Below are positions 1-7,460 of a stretch of 46,903 nt of DNA, piece by piece. This stretch comes from Mycobacteriaceae bacterium (GTDB lineage Bacteria > Actinomycetota > Actinomycetes > Mycobacteriales > Mycobacteriaceae): NCBI GenBank assembly GCA_019749805.1, contig JAIEPH010000064.1, positions 1 to 46,903 on the forward strand, given 5' to 3'. The notes under the pieces were generated by a model. It was not told the origin of the DNA, ran no database searches, and saw only the letters and a list, made by a program, of their open reading frames with translations. Position numbers and translations under genes: made by a program. How positions within the stretch are numbered: position 1 is the stretch's first letter; the number at the start of each line of letters is the position of its first letter.

Positions 1-76
1 AACCACTACACTGACCGCTGCTCACAGGTGAGGAATTTCAACGAGCACACCTGGGGAATTTCGATGAGCGCGATCA
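1..76. mobile_element. possible insertion-sequence end with a 23-bp tandem repeat
   Basis: Two head-to-tail 23-bp copies lie at 23-45 and 46-68 and match at 18 of 23 positions; the shared core is GGAATTTC at 32-39 and 55-62. CAGGTG at 25-30 and CACCTG at 48-53 also form a 6-bp inverted pair. Homology of the neighbouring integrase to its relative in this window stops near position 76-78, at a CA dinucleotide. Multiple short terminal repeats and TG...CA ends are known for IS21-family elements, so I infer that the end of such an element interrupts the integrase. No transposase is visible because the window starts here. The repeat is directly seen; the IS assignment is inference. Confidence 0.35.
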
Positions 77-1011
77 GCCGACGTGGACGGTGGCGGCGTG
101 GACAGCTTGAAGGCCGGGAACAACGGCGCTGCCGGGTCGGTCCTACGCGGGTGCTCGGTCAGATACCCCCGCAGAAGCTCCGTCGTCTGCGGGGTCAACG
201 GCACTGTGCGGCGGCTGCCCTTGGTCTTCGGTGTCAGGTAGACGAGGTCACTGCCGACGCGAACGATGGTGCGATCTATCCGCAGGCTGCCAGGTCGGTT
301 TTGAATCGCGGGCAGCTTCACGTCGCCGATCTGTAGACCGGCCAGCTCCCCCGCTCGCACACCGGACCAAGCCGCAAGGTGCACCGCGAGGTTGTACGGC
401 CAAGGGGTCGAGTCAACGAGGTCGGCCACCTGTGCAGCAGTCAGGAATTGCGAGGGGTCATCAACGACGCGTTGCGATCCGCTGTTGTGCTCGGTCGGCA
501 ACTTCACGTAATCGGCGGGTTTCGCATCAATCCGGCCATCAACTACCGCATGTGTGAGCACCTGACGCACCAAGAAATACGCATTTCGCACTGTGCTTGT
601 GCTCTTGCCCGCGTCGGTCATCCGCGAAACCCAATGCTGTATCTGCTCGCGCCGGATCGCGTTAACCGGATAGCCGCCGAACACGTTGTCAATTCTCAAG
701 TGCGCCAGTCTCTTATGCCGCTTGGCCGTGGTCCCGGTCGTCGGCGCGAGAGCTTCGCGGTACGCGGCTAGGGTCGTCGCCTTCAGGTCAGGTCGGCTCT
801 GAAGCCAATCAGCGGCGACCTCGCGGAAGCACAGCTTGCCCATGCTCGGATCGAACGCGTTGCCCTTCGCGAGCGTCGGCGCAACTTCAGTCGCTAGGTA
901 GCGCTGGGCATCCTTCTTCGTGCGAAACCCGGCCTTGGTCTTCTCGCTGCCGTCTGGATTGTCCCAACGGGCGCGCCATGTGCCGTGCTTGTGCTGAACG
1001 TGGCCGATCAT
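22..1011 (-). pseudogene. tyrosine recombinase / phage integrase, C-terminally truncated
   Basis: Site-specific tyrosine recombinase that would integrate or excise an element. I start it at the ATG at 1011, which overlaps the stop of the upstream serine recombinase by 4 bp (ATGA), giving 329 aa. Residues about 1-60 resemble an arm-binding N-terminus, 60-175 a SAM-like core-binding domain, and from about 188 the catalytic domain begins. The first catalytic Arg sits in AWSGVRAGELAGL (about residue 219) and a beta-hairpin Lys in TPKTKGSRR (about 264). The HxLRH box and the nucleophilic Tyr that should follow are absent: after LFPAFKLSTPPP the sequence turns non-homologous and stops. The relative at 4990-6069 keeps those boxes, so this copy is probably broken by an insertion near position 76. 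It is expected to be inactive. Confidence 0.8.
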
Positions 1012-1679
1012 GCGCTTGCCTTCTGTTCGACTGTGGCAGTGGCACTTTGGTAGATGCGCCGCACAGTTGACGACTGCCATTTCTGTCCGCCACGTGGCGA
1101 CAGGATGCCCTCGGCCTCAAGTGCTTTGGCGATCCGGTCGAAGCTCAGACCGTTGTCGCGGTCGGCAACGATCCGGCGGACGACTTTGGAGCTTGCCTCG
1201 CGTGGCCTGCCGATGCGCTCACCGCGTTGCTTCTTGGCTGCCAGCGCTGCCTTCGTCCGTTCGCCGATCAGTTCGCGCTCGTACTCCGCGAAGCTGACCA
1301 GCTGCCGCGCCATCATCCGGCCTGCTGCGGTTGTCAGGTCGAGGTCCATGTCCAGCACGACGAGCGACCACCCTTGCTTCTGCGCGGCTTCGATGATGTT
1401 CGCGGCGTTGACGATGGATCTCGCCAGCCTGTCCAGCTTGGCGACGATCAGGCCGTCAGCCTGACCGGACGCCAACAGTTCCAGCGCCTTCCGCAGCGCA
1501 GGGCCGATGTGCTTGCCGCTTACGCCTTCGTCTGCCAGGTGTTCGACTGTCCAGCCTCGGCGGGTTGCCTCGGCGTCGATGGCTGCACGCTGCGCCTCAA
1601 GGCCGTTGCGTCGGTCGGCCTGCTCGTCGGTGCTGACGCGGCTGAAGGCCACAAAATGCTTCTGAACTGTGGGTTTCAT
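1008..1679 (-). CDS. serine recombinase (resolvase/invertase family)
   Basis: A 223-aa serine recombinase. The N-terminal resolvase fold shows the nucleophile in FSRVSTDEQ (Ser16, with Arg14), then GVSGKHIGPALRKAL, the LDRLARS motif and the helix E region with FAEYERELIGERT. The C-terminal 60 residues look like a small recombinase helix-turn-helix (DNGLSFDRIAKALEAEG). The length fits simple resolvases and invertases rather than the 450-600 aa large serine integrases. The ATG at 1679 follows a GGAGAC ribosome-binding site. Its stop overlaps the ATG of the tyrosine integrase by 4 bp, so the two recombinases are likely translated together. The role is probably dimer resolution or maintenance of the element; that is inferred. 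Confidence 0.9.
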   Translation of the reverse strand: MKPTVQKHFVAFSRVSTDEQADRRNGLEAQRAAIDAEATRRGWTVEHLADEGVSGKHIGPALRKALELLASGQADGLIVAKLDRLARSIVNAANIIEAAQKQGWSLVVLDMDLDLTTAAGRMMARQLVSFAEYERELIGERTKAALAAKKQRGERIGRPREASSKVVRRIVADRDNGLSFDRIAKALEAEGILSPRGGQKWQSSTVRRIYQSATATVEQKASA

Positions 1680-1793
1680 GTCGTCTCCGTTTCAGTCGGG
1701 GCGTTAACGTTCGGTTCCGCCTTACGCGTCGATTCTACGCCAACAGCAAACGGGATAAATGCTCTGTCCTCGTCTTTTATTGATGACAGCTAT

Positions 1794-2438
1794 CTATTGA
1801 CGTGGCTTCACCCGGTGCGCGCGCTCGGCCTCGGCGGCGTCCTCAAGCGTCATCAGGCCGGTACCGCTCGGCATATCGCCGTCGCCGTCGTCGCCCGACT
1901 CGGGGCCTCGCATCTCGCTCTCGCGCGGCTCAGCGGGGCGCGCCGGGCCGTTCGCGTCGTCGGGCTCGACTACCTCGGCGTCGATAGCCTGGGCCAGGGC
2001 GGGTGTGTCTAGGAATGGTCGCCCTTGGAGTGCGCGGTGCTCGGCGCGCGATATTGTGGCGACCCCGGTGATGTCGCCCATAAGCTGCTCCCACGGCTTA
2101 ACCTCCACTGAGACCTCGGTTTTCGCGCCAAGCCCTGCGCGGTCGAGTGCGCCGCGAATCGCGTTGAGCTTCACCGCCTCTGATTCGGCACTGGTGGCCA
2201 TCCCGAGCAGTTCGCGGGCCATCCGGTCGGCCGCAAGCTCAAGCCGCTCCTTGGCCTTGCGCTGGACCTGCGGGGCCGCGCCACCGTGCGTGCGGCAAAC
2301 TGTCATGCCGCGGTTGGCTGGCTTGAGGCAACGCTCGCCGTTTTTTCGTATTGCTACACAACGATTTTGATCCTTGCGGTCTAGCCACCAATCGTCCGAG
2401 TAGACGTCTTCACTGGGCACCGTTTGTATTCCAATCAT
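1794..2438 (-). CDS. phage-type protein with CxxHGG zinc-like motif
   Basis: A 214-aa hydrophilic protein. Residues about 26-55 carry a Cys/His cluster: a Cys in DQNRCVAIRKNG, a second in GERCLKPA, then VCRTHGGAAPQVQRKA. This CxxHGG arrangement is common in small proteins of actinobacterial phages and integrative elements, sometimes near terminase or HNH genes. The middle is helical (KERLELAADRMARELLGMA) and the last 70 residues are acidic and low complexity. The family function is not known to me; DNA binding or a packaging role is a guess. It lies upstream of, and co-directional with, the recombinase pair across a 115-bp gap. The ATG at 2438 has no clear ribosome-binding site, so a start a few codons inside is possible. 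Confidence 0.65.
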   Translation of the reverse strand: MIGIQTVPSEDVYSDDWWLDRKDQNRCVAIRKNGERCLKPANRGMTVCRTHGGAAPQVQRKAKERLELAADRMARELLGMATSAESEAVKLNAIRGALDRAGLGAKTEVSVEVKPWEQLMGDITGVATISRAEHRALQGRPFLDTPALAQAIDAEVVEPDDANGPARPAEPRESEMRGPESGDDGDGDMPSGTGLMTLEDAAEAERAHRVKPRQ

Positions 2439-2489
2439 GTTGTTTTACATGGGTTTTCAACGCTATTGCCTTGCAACGGTTTTGCCGTT

Positions 2490-2791
2490 TCGATGGTTCT
2501 CGAGGCAGTTCTGGGGATGTGAGGCTCATCGAATCGCACTACGTCCCGTCCGGCTACGTCATCGTGGCTGCGACGGGCGGGCTAGACTCCGACAGAAATC
2601 CGATTGGTCTGAGATCGCACGCCAATCCGGCTTACCGGGGCCTTCGGCACATCCCGGGTCGCGGCCCTTACCCACTGGTGGACAGCTTCTATGCACGAGG
2701 CTTCGCTGTCGGTGTTCGGCACCGCGGCGCAGCGGCGGTGATGCAGGTGACGACGAACGTGAACTACATCGCTCCGACCATTCAGACCTAG
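2490..2791 (+). pseudogene. C-terminal fragment of a phage capsid-like protein
   Basis: A reading frame ending at the TAG at 2789-2791 carries about 80 residues that look like genuine protein: YVPSGYVIVAATGG, then NPIGLRSHANPAYRGLR, then PLVDSFYARGFAVGVRHRG and VMQVTTNVNYIAPTI. The repeated Gly/Arg turns and the late beta-strand-like end recall C-termini of major capsid or similar structural proteins of actinobacterial phages; that is recollection, not a search. Upstream in the frame the sequence is poor and no good start is seen, so I read it as the tail of a deleted gene. It supports a prophage origin for this segment. Confidence 0.5.
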
Positions 2792-2793
2792 TC

Positions 2794-3042
2794 ATGGCGG
2801 ACAGATGTCGTAACTCACGCGACCCAGGGGTGGACTACCGCGACCGAACGGAGTTCGGCTTTGGCCCCGGGCTCGTGCCACCGGGCAGAGAGGATGCGCC
2901 GCCGAGCGAGGGCGGCGTGTACCGAGCGAAGTGCCCGCCGGTCGAACTCACCCGTAGCGACGACCTCAGCGTGCGCGCGCGAGAAGCTAGATGGAAGCGG
3001 GGCGACCCGCCGCGTGGCTACCCCGACGAGCGGGTCGGCTGA
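2794..3042 (+). CDS. small hypothetical protein
   Basis: An 82-aa frame begins with ATG 3 bp after the capsid-like stop and uses GC-rich third codon positions throughout, which suggests real coding. The product is hydrophilic and charged (VDYRDRTEFGFGPGLVPPG, VELTRSDDLSVRAREARW) with no recognised motif. Its position directly after a capsid-like tail would suit a small phage morphogenesis gene, but frames on the opposite strand also stay open here. I cannot assign a function. Confidence 0.35.
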   Translation: MADRCRNSRDPGVDYRDRTEFGFGPGLVPPGREDAPPSEGGVYRAKCPPVELTRSDDLSVRAREARWKRGDPPRGYPDERVG

Positions 3043-3253
3043 GGTACCCCTGATCGGCCCGGTCACGGAGCGGAGTTACGTCCTTTCGACGCTTCGTGGC
3101 CGGCTGCCCAGCTACAAGCTAGCGGGAACCGCGGCTGATGCGCTGGTGGTAGAAAGAAGTTAACCAGGATGGGCCCGCCTCCCTCTGAGCAGTCTAGAAT
3201 TCCTAGAGACTTGTTTGCCGATTGTGGAACACCACTCAACTTTGGGGGATTCG
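3043..3253. promoter_or_regulatory. upstream region of the AMIN-like gene, with a small inverted repeat
   Basis: No convincing gene lies here; a 40-codon open stretch to 3163 has no recognisable start or family. TCTAG at 3193-3197 and CTAGA at 3203-3207 form a perfect 5-bp inverted repeat around AATTC, about 50 bp before the start of the secreted protein. It could be an operator or chance. A strong GGGGG ribosome-binding stretch at 3243-3247 precedes the ATG at 3254 and decides that start. Confidence 0.25.
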
Positions 3254-4081
3254 ATGACCGCTGAGATCACGTTCAATCGGCGCATGAAACTCGCTGTAGT
3301 GGTAACAGCGTCGGCTCTCGTCGCAGCAGCGCTTTCGCCGCCAATGGCGGGTGCGGCTCCACCGTTCTGCACGTACGACTTTCCGGTAGCACCGGCCAAC
3401 GCCAAATGTGTCAACTACAACTACAGCGACACCTTTGAAGGCGGTTATTGCTACCTAAACCGACCGGCGTACACGCCGGACGGGCGCGCCGTTCCGTCCA
3501 GCTGCGCCTATTACGACAACATCCCGCCTGAGGTAGGTCGGCCGCCAAACCCTCAAATGGTGCCGCCCGGAGCGGCTCCCACCCGTCCGAGCACGTCACC
3601 TTCGCCGCCTTCTAGCAGCGCTCCCGAGCCGCCGCTCGAAGATATCGCTGACACTTCCGAAAAGAGCGCGGTCGGGACCGGCGGCACCGCGCACCTTTCC
3701 AATGTCAAGATGGCTCCCCAAAATGGGTACGACCGGCTGATCTTCGAGTTCACCGATCGCGTGCCCGGTTACAAGATTCGCTACCAACCGCTCCCGGCGC
3801 GCGCCGACCCGTCAGGCAAAGACGTACCGCTGCCCGGGGCGAATGCTCTCGTACAAGTCACGCTGACCGGGGCGACAGGCAATGGAGGAGGCCCCGACGG
3901 CGAGCGCACCTACTTCGGCCCGTCCACGGTTTCCGCCCCTACCGTGGAGGTCACCGAGGTAAAGGCAGCGGGCGACTTCGAGGCCGTCATGACGTGGGTC
4001 GTTGGACTGCGCACCGAGGTTCCGTATCGCGTGCGGGCTTACGACGAGCCGCCCAGCCTCATCGTCGACTTTCAGCACTGA
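3254..4081 (+). CDS. secreted AMIN-like domain protein
   Basis: A 275-aa exported protein. A typical signal peptide (basic RRMK, hydrophobic core, cleavage near AGA-AP) is followed by a Cys-containing segment with aromatic repeats (YNYSDTFEGGYCYLN), a Pro/Ser-rich linker at about residues 110-130, and a C-terminal beta-rich domain. That domain, with YDRLIFEFTDRVPGYKIRY and YRVRAYDEPPSLIVDF, matches the AMIN-like domain seen in mycobacterial lipoproteins and secreted proteins, thought to bind envelope glycans. The ATG at 3254 is chosen over an upstream in-frame start at 3215 because a GGGGG ribosome-binding site sits just before it. It lies inside the integrated element, next to its att junction, so it is probably cargo. 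Confidence 0.8.
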   Translation: MTAEITFNRRMKLAVVVTASALVAAALSPPMAGAAPPFCTYDFPVAPANAKCVNYNYSDTFEGGYCYLNRPAYTPDGRAVPSSCAYYDNIPPEVGRPPNPQMVPPGAAPTRPSTSPSPPSSSAPEPPLEDIADTSEKSAVGTGGTAHLSNVKMAPQNGYDRLIFEFTDRVPGYKIRYQPLPARADPSGKDVPLPGANALVQVTLTGATGNGGGPDGERTYFGPSTVSAPTVEVTEVKAAGDFEAVMTWVVGLRTEVPYRVRAYDEPPSLIVDFQH

Positions 4082-4166
4082 CGACGGTCCGCGTCGGTCG
4101 CGTAGACGCAGCCGAACTGCGGGCGTACTGAGGCGGTACCGAGGGCGTCCGTTAGCCGTACCGAAC

Positions 4167-4219
4167 AGGCATTTGAACAGCGCAAATGCCTCTGGCGCTA
4201 GGCCGCCGACAAGCGGCTT
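4167..4219. terminator. two tandem hairpins after the AMIN-like gene
   Basis: AGGCATTT at 4167-4174 pairs perfectly with AAATGCCT at 4184-4191 around a 9-nt loop. A second stem of 7 pairs, one of them G-U, runs from 4200-4206 to 4213-4219 with a 6-nt loop. They lie about 90 bp after a stop codon and just before the tRNA fragment. Neither has a T-run, so they may act as mycobacterial-style hairpin terminators or as structure beside the att site. Confidence 0.5.
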
Positions 4220-4248
4220 ATCGCTCACGCGTTCGGGCGTCGAAAATA

Positions 4249-4293
4249 CTTCCCAAGCTGAGAACGCGGGTTCGATTCCCGTCACCGGCTCCG
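4249..4293 (+). tRNA. 3' half of tRNA-Gly(CCC): att junction, not a complete tRNA
   Basis: The segment holds an anticodon loop TTCCCAA (anticodon CCC, Gly), the 3' anticodon strand GCTGA, the T arm GCGGG-TTCGATT-CCCGT, acceptor strand CACCGGC and discriminator T. The 5' acceptor, D arm and 5' anticodon strand are missing: the bases before the loop (AATAC) cannot pair with GCTGA. This is what a crossover inside a tRNA gene leaves at the far end of an integrated element. The intact tRNA should lie left of the window. Not functional as a tRNA. Confidence 0.8.
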
Positions 4294-4339
4294 CGTTTAC
4301 CTGCGGCGATGAGCCAATTCGCTAATTCCAAGGCGGTTC

Positions 4340-4360
4340 TAGGTCCGCAATAGGTCCGCA
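4340..4360. repeat. 10-bp direct repeat, possible integrase arm site
   Basis: TAGGTCCGCA occurs at 4340-4349 and again at 4351-4360, with an 11-bp period, about 47 bp after the tRNA-Gly fragment. Phased short direct repeats beside an att core are typical arm-type binding sites of tyrosine integrases. That role is inferred from position only. Confidence 0.4.
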
Positions 4361-4373
4361 CTACCGGGCAGGC

Positions 4374-4964
4374 GTGATCGCGGCTGTCTTGAGGGTCGTT
4401 TGCTGGCTGGCATGGCTGGGAACCACTTCTGTCGTGACCAGCGACACGGCGGTGGTACGGCCGCATTTGCGACAATTAGCCAAAGCGGGAAAACGTGCAG
4501 CGTGGGCGGGTGTTCTGGGAATGGCGGTCGCGACTATCGCTGCGTGCGGCGGCGACTCCGAAGGCGCGACAACAAGCACGGTCACCGTGGCACCGACCAC
4601 GACAGTGCAGACCGGTGCCGATTGGAAATACCTTCAAACGCAATATTCGGCACTTCTCAGTCGTGAATGCGGCGAGGACGCAGACCCAGGCGGCGTATGG
4701 CGAGCATGTGTCGGCCTGCAACACGTCGATATGGAGTCGCTTTACCGAGACGCACAGACTCTGCCGATGAGTAAAGCCCGGACCGACCTACTCAGAGCAA
4801 TAGAAGAGTTTCAAGAAGATTACGACAAATGGACAGAAAACATGTGTGGCATGGGTGATAGCTCTGATGTAGCGAAAAATGTGGAATGCCAATTATTGCC
4901 ACTACAGATGAGTTTTCGTCATGAAACGGTCAGAGGCATCATCAACAACAACGCTGGAACATGA
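4374..4964 (+). CDS. putative lipoprotein
   Basis: Predicted 196-aa protein if the GTG at 4374 is used. The segment KAGKRAAWAGVLGMAVATIAAC is a lipoprotein signal ending in the lipobox IAAC, followed by GGDSEGATTSTVTVAPTTT, a flexible Thr-rich tether. Because about 40 residues precede the signal, the true start may be the GTG at 4452 or the TTG at 4467. The mature part is small, acidic and Cys-containing (RECGEDADPGGVWRAC, NMCGMGDSSDVAKNVEC) and resembles short mobile-element lipoproteins of mycobacteria. No function known. It sits between the att fragment and the second integrase, so it is probably element cargo. Confidence 0.65.
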   Translation: MIAAVLRVVCWLAWLGTTSVVTSDTAVVRPHLRQLAKAGKRAAWAGVLGMAVATIAACGGDSEGATTSTVTVAPTTTVQTGADWKYLQTQYSALLSRECGEDADPGGVWRACVGLQHVDMESLYRDAQTLPMSKARTDLLRAIEEFQEDYDKWTENMCGMGDSSDVAKNVECQLLPLQMSFRHETVRGIINNNAGT

Positions 4965-4989
4965 CCGCTTTCGTGGCGGATGTGTATTT

Positions 4990-6069
4990 CTAACCCCGTG
5001 GCCGCATCGGCACCACGTTCGGTGCGACCCGTCGGCTCATCGCCTCAAGTGCGGCCATTGCGTCGGAGTGGTCGTCATCAAACAGGTGCGCGTAAATGCC
5101 GAGCGTTGTCGTCACCTTGTTGTGCCCCATGAACCGGCTGATTTCGAGCGGCGGTATCCCGGCCGCGACGCACAGACTCGCGTAGGTGTGCCGCAGGCTG
5201 TGAAACTTCAGCGCTGCCGAGAGTCCGGCGCGGGGGTTGTGGCGCATCGCGCGCAGCACGACGGGTTTGTACACCGCCTTGTACCAGGTTCCGTGTCGCA
5301 GCGCCGTTGACCAATCGAGTACAAGCCGGTCGGCGGCTTCGTGCACGGTCAGCCGTGCCAGGGCGGCGGACTGCCGCTGCTTGACCGCTCGGCGGTCGGC
5401 AGGCTCGCCGTCGTCGCTCGCTGCCTAGACGCCGGTCGGTCGCGGCGTCGTGAGCCGCATTCCGGGGAACAGCGGGGCGGTCGGATGGTCGCGATTCGGG
5501 TGCTCTGCGAGGTAGTCGCGTAGCAGCGCGGTCGTCTCGGCTGTCAGCGGCACGCGTCGGCGGCTGCCACGTGTCTTCGGCGTCAGGTAGGTCAACTTGC
5601 CGCCGATCACGCGGACGGTCCGCTCGACCCGCAAGACGCGAGGGCGGCTGTGTGAGCGCGGGTCCGGTAGGTCAACGTCACCAACCTGTAGGCCGCATAG
5701 TTCCGCAGCCCGCAAGCCGGCCCAAGCGGCAACGTGAACGTAGACGCTGTATGGCCACGGCGTTGCGGAGACCAACGCCGCCACTTGCTCGGCGGTGAGG
5801 AACTGCGCGGGGTCATCGACGGTGCCGGATGCGCTCGCGCTGTGCTCGGTCGGCAGCTTCACGTGGTCGGCGGGGTTGGCGGGCAGTCGGTTGTCCGCGA
5901 CGGCTTGCGCGAGCACCATCCGCACGATGAAGTAAGCGTGCCGGACGGTGCTCGGTTTCTTCCCGGCGTCGATCATCCGCTGCACCCACTGCTGTATGTC
6001 GGCGCGCTTGATCGCGTTCAGCGGGTAGCCGCCAAACACCGCGTCAATCCCCAACCACAGGTCCCCCAT
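4990..6069 (-). pseudogene. tyrosine integrase interrupted by an in-frame stop and lacking its N-terminus
   Basis: The two halves are in one frame: 5425-6069 encodes the core-binding region and first catalytic Arg (AWAGLRAAELCGLQVGDV, TPKTRGSRRRVPLT), and 4990-5346 encodes the second half with HSLRHTYAS, FMGHNKVTTTLGIYAHLF and thus the RHRY set. The only break is a TAG at 5425-5427; reading through it restores a continuous protein (AASDDGEPADRRAV and onward). The N-terminal arm-binding part is missing: the frame meets a stop upstream of 6069, while the paralogue at 22-1011 has about 108 further residues. The break sits at nearly the same point where the other integrase loses homology. The catalytic end faces the tRNA-Gly fragment, as expected for an element that integrates there. 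Confidence 0.85.
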
Positions 6070-6255
6070 CGCTCGATCCCCGCGCTAGGGCGAAACGATA
6101 TTTGGCAGACCAAGGTGGTGTACACGATTACGGAAAGGCAGCCCGTGCAGCAGGCTGCGCGGTCTGCCGAGATTCCAGGCGGGCGCACGCGTTGTGGTTG
6201 AGAATTCATCGGGATCGCGGACTCTCCTCGCGACACAACAGTCTTAGAAGGTGAC

Positions 6256-7386
6256 ATGGCAGCGGAGGATCCGGGACGCACAGCGGTCGTCATCGTGCAT
6301 GGAATGGTCGAGAAACGCCCGATGGAGACGTTCGACGCGTTCGTGAGAACGGCACTGCATCCAGTCGACGGGAAATGGGACTACCACCCGCGTCCGGCCG
6401 AGGTCACCGACACCTACGAAGCGCGCCGCTACGTTGCCCCTGGTCCGGTCGACTTCTTCGAATACCACTGGCCATTCCTGATGACGACGGGCAAGTACGC
6501 CGGGGTTGCGTCGACGGCGCTGCGGCTCTTCCTGCGGCGGCCCGGCAACGTGCCCGACGCCCTGGTCGGCATTTGGCGTCGGGTATGGATCGTGGTTCTG
6601 GCAGTCCTGTTGCTGATCCCCATACTGTTCGTGTCCGGCTACGCCCTCAATTCGGATGTTCCGGCGTGGATCATCGGGCTGACCATCAGCGCGGTCGTGT
6701 TGATCTTCTGGTTCGGCCTCTACCGCATGCTGGCGCGAGCGTTGGTGAACAAAAAGACCGCGCCTCTGGTCGACTCCGCCCGCTACCTGGATCCGTCGCC
6801 GCCCTCATATGCGGCGCGACGAGCCGTCCGCGGCGGCCTGGTCGACCTTCTCCGCGATTTGCACGAGGAGGGGTACACACGCATCGTCGTGGTTGCCCAC
6901 GGCATCGGCACGTACATCGCTCATGACGCGCTGACGCTGTTATGGGCACAGCTTCACAAGCAGGGAAAGCCCTCGCACATAACCGATTTCGTCACCGTCG
7001 GCGCACCGCTGGTCCTGGCGGATCTGTTGTACACTCGGCCGCCGTTGCTCAGCGGCATGAAGACGTCGGACGGCACCCTCCGGCGTGAGCTGTTCGAGGA
7101 GCTGATGCGTCGCGGCGCAGTCGTCGGATGCCAACCCGAGTCTCCGTTCGCCGCGACGCGATGGACGAACTTGTGGTTTCCCGTGACTCGGGGCAGCCGC
7201 CGCGGCGACTGGTTCGGCGGCGAGCTGGGTCCGTTGTTCGGCGCCGGCATCCGCGACATCGCGGTGCGCGGGAATCAGCCCGAGCGGCTCAAACCCGGCT
7301 CCGCGCACACCGAGTACTTCAGCCATCCCGACAAGGACGCCGACGGCGACGTCGCCTGGCACCTGCGCAGGACTCTCGCGCTGTAG
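6256..7386 (+). CDS. membrane alpha/beta-hydrolase-like protein lacking the nucleophile Ser
   Basis: A 376-aa protein. The N-terminus VVIVHGMVEKRPMETF looks like the first strand and oxyanion HG motif of alpha/beta hydrolases. Two transmembrane helices follow at about residues 110-131 and 136-158. The second half contains VVVAHGIGTYIAHDAL at about 211-226, where the usual GHSxG nucleophile elbow reads AHGIG, so Ser is replaced by Gly. Later come FVTVGAPLVLADLLY and GSAHTEYFSH, the latter perhaps holding the catalytic His. The protein may be a non-hydrolytic member or a scaffold; the substrate is unknown. The ATG at 6256 follows AGAAGG. This is the first gene to the right of the integration remnants. 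Confidence 0.75.
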   Translation: MAAEDPGRTAVVIVHGMVEKRPMETFDAFVRTALHPVDGKWDYHPRPAEVTDTYEARRYVAPGPVDFFEYHWPFLMTTGKYAGVASTALRLFLRRPGNVPDALVGIWRRVWIVVLAVLLLIPILFVSGYALNSDVPAWIIGLTISAVVLIFWFGLYRMLARALVNKKTAPLVDSARYLDPSPPSYAARRAVRGGLVDLLRDLHEEGYTRIVVVAHGIGTYIAHDALTLLWAQLHKQGKPSHITDFVTVGAPLVLADLLYTRPPLLSGMKTSDGTLRRELFEELMRRGAVVGCQPESPFAATRWTNLWFPVTRGSRRGDWFGGELGPLFGAGIRDIAVRGNQPERLKPGSAHTEYFSHPDKDADGDVAWHLRRTLAL

Positions 7387-7460
7387 TTCTCCGCTGTGGG
7401 CGTAACTCGCTGCAGGTTCGCGACCGATCTTGACTGTTTCCTGTCGGTACGCTGGACGCC

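Noticed and set aside
4249..4293. A complete tRNA gene
   Set aside because: The 5' acceptor strand, D arm and anticodon 5' strand are missing; only the 3' half is there.
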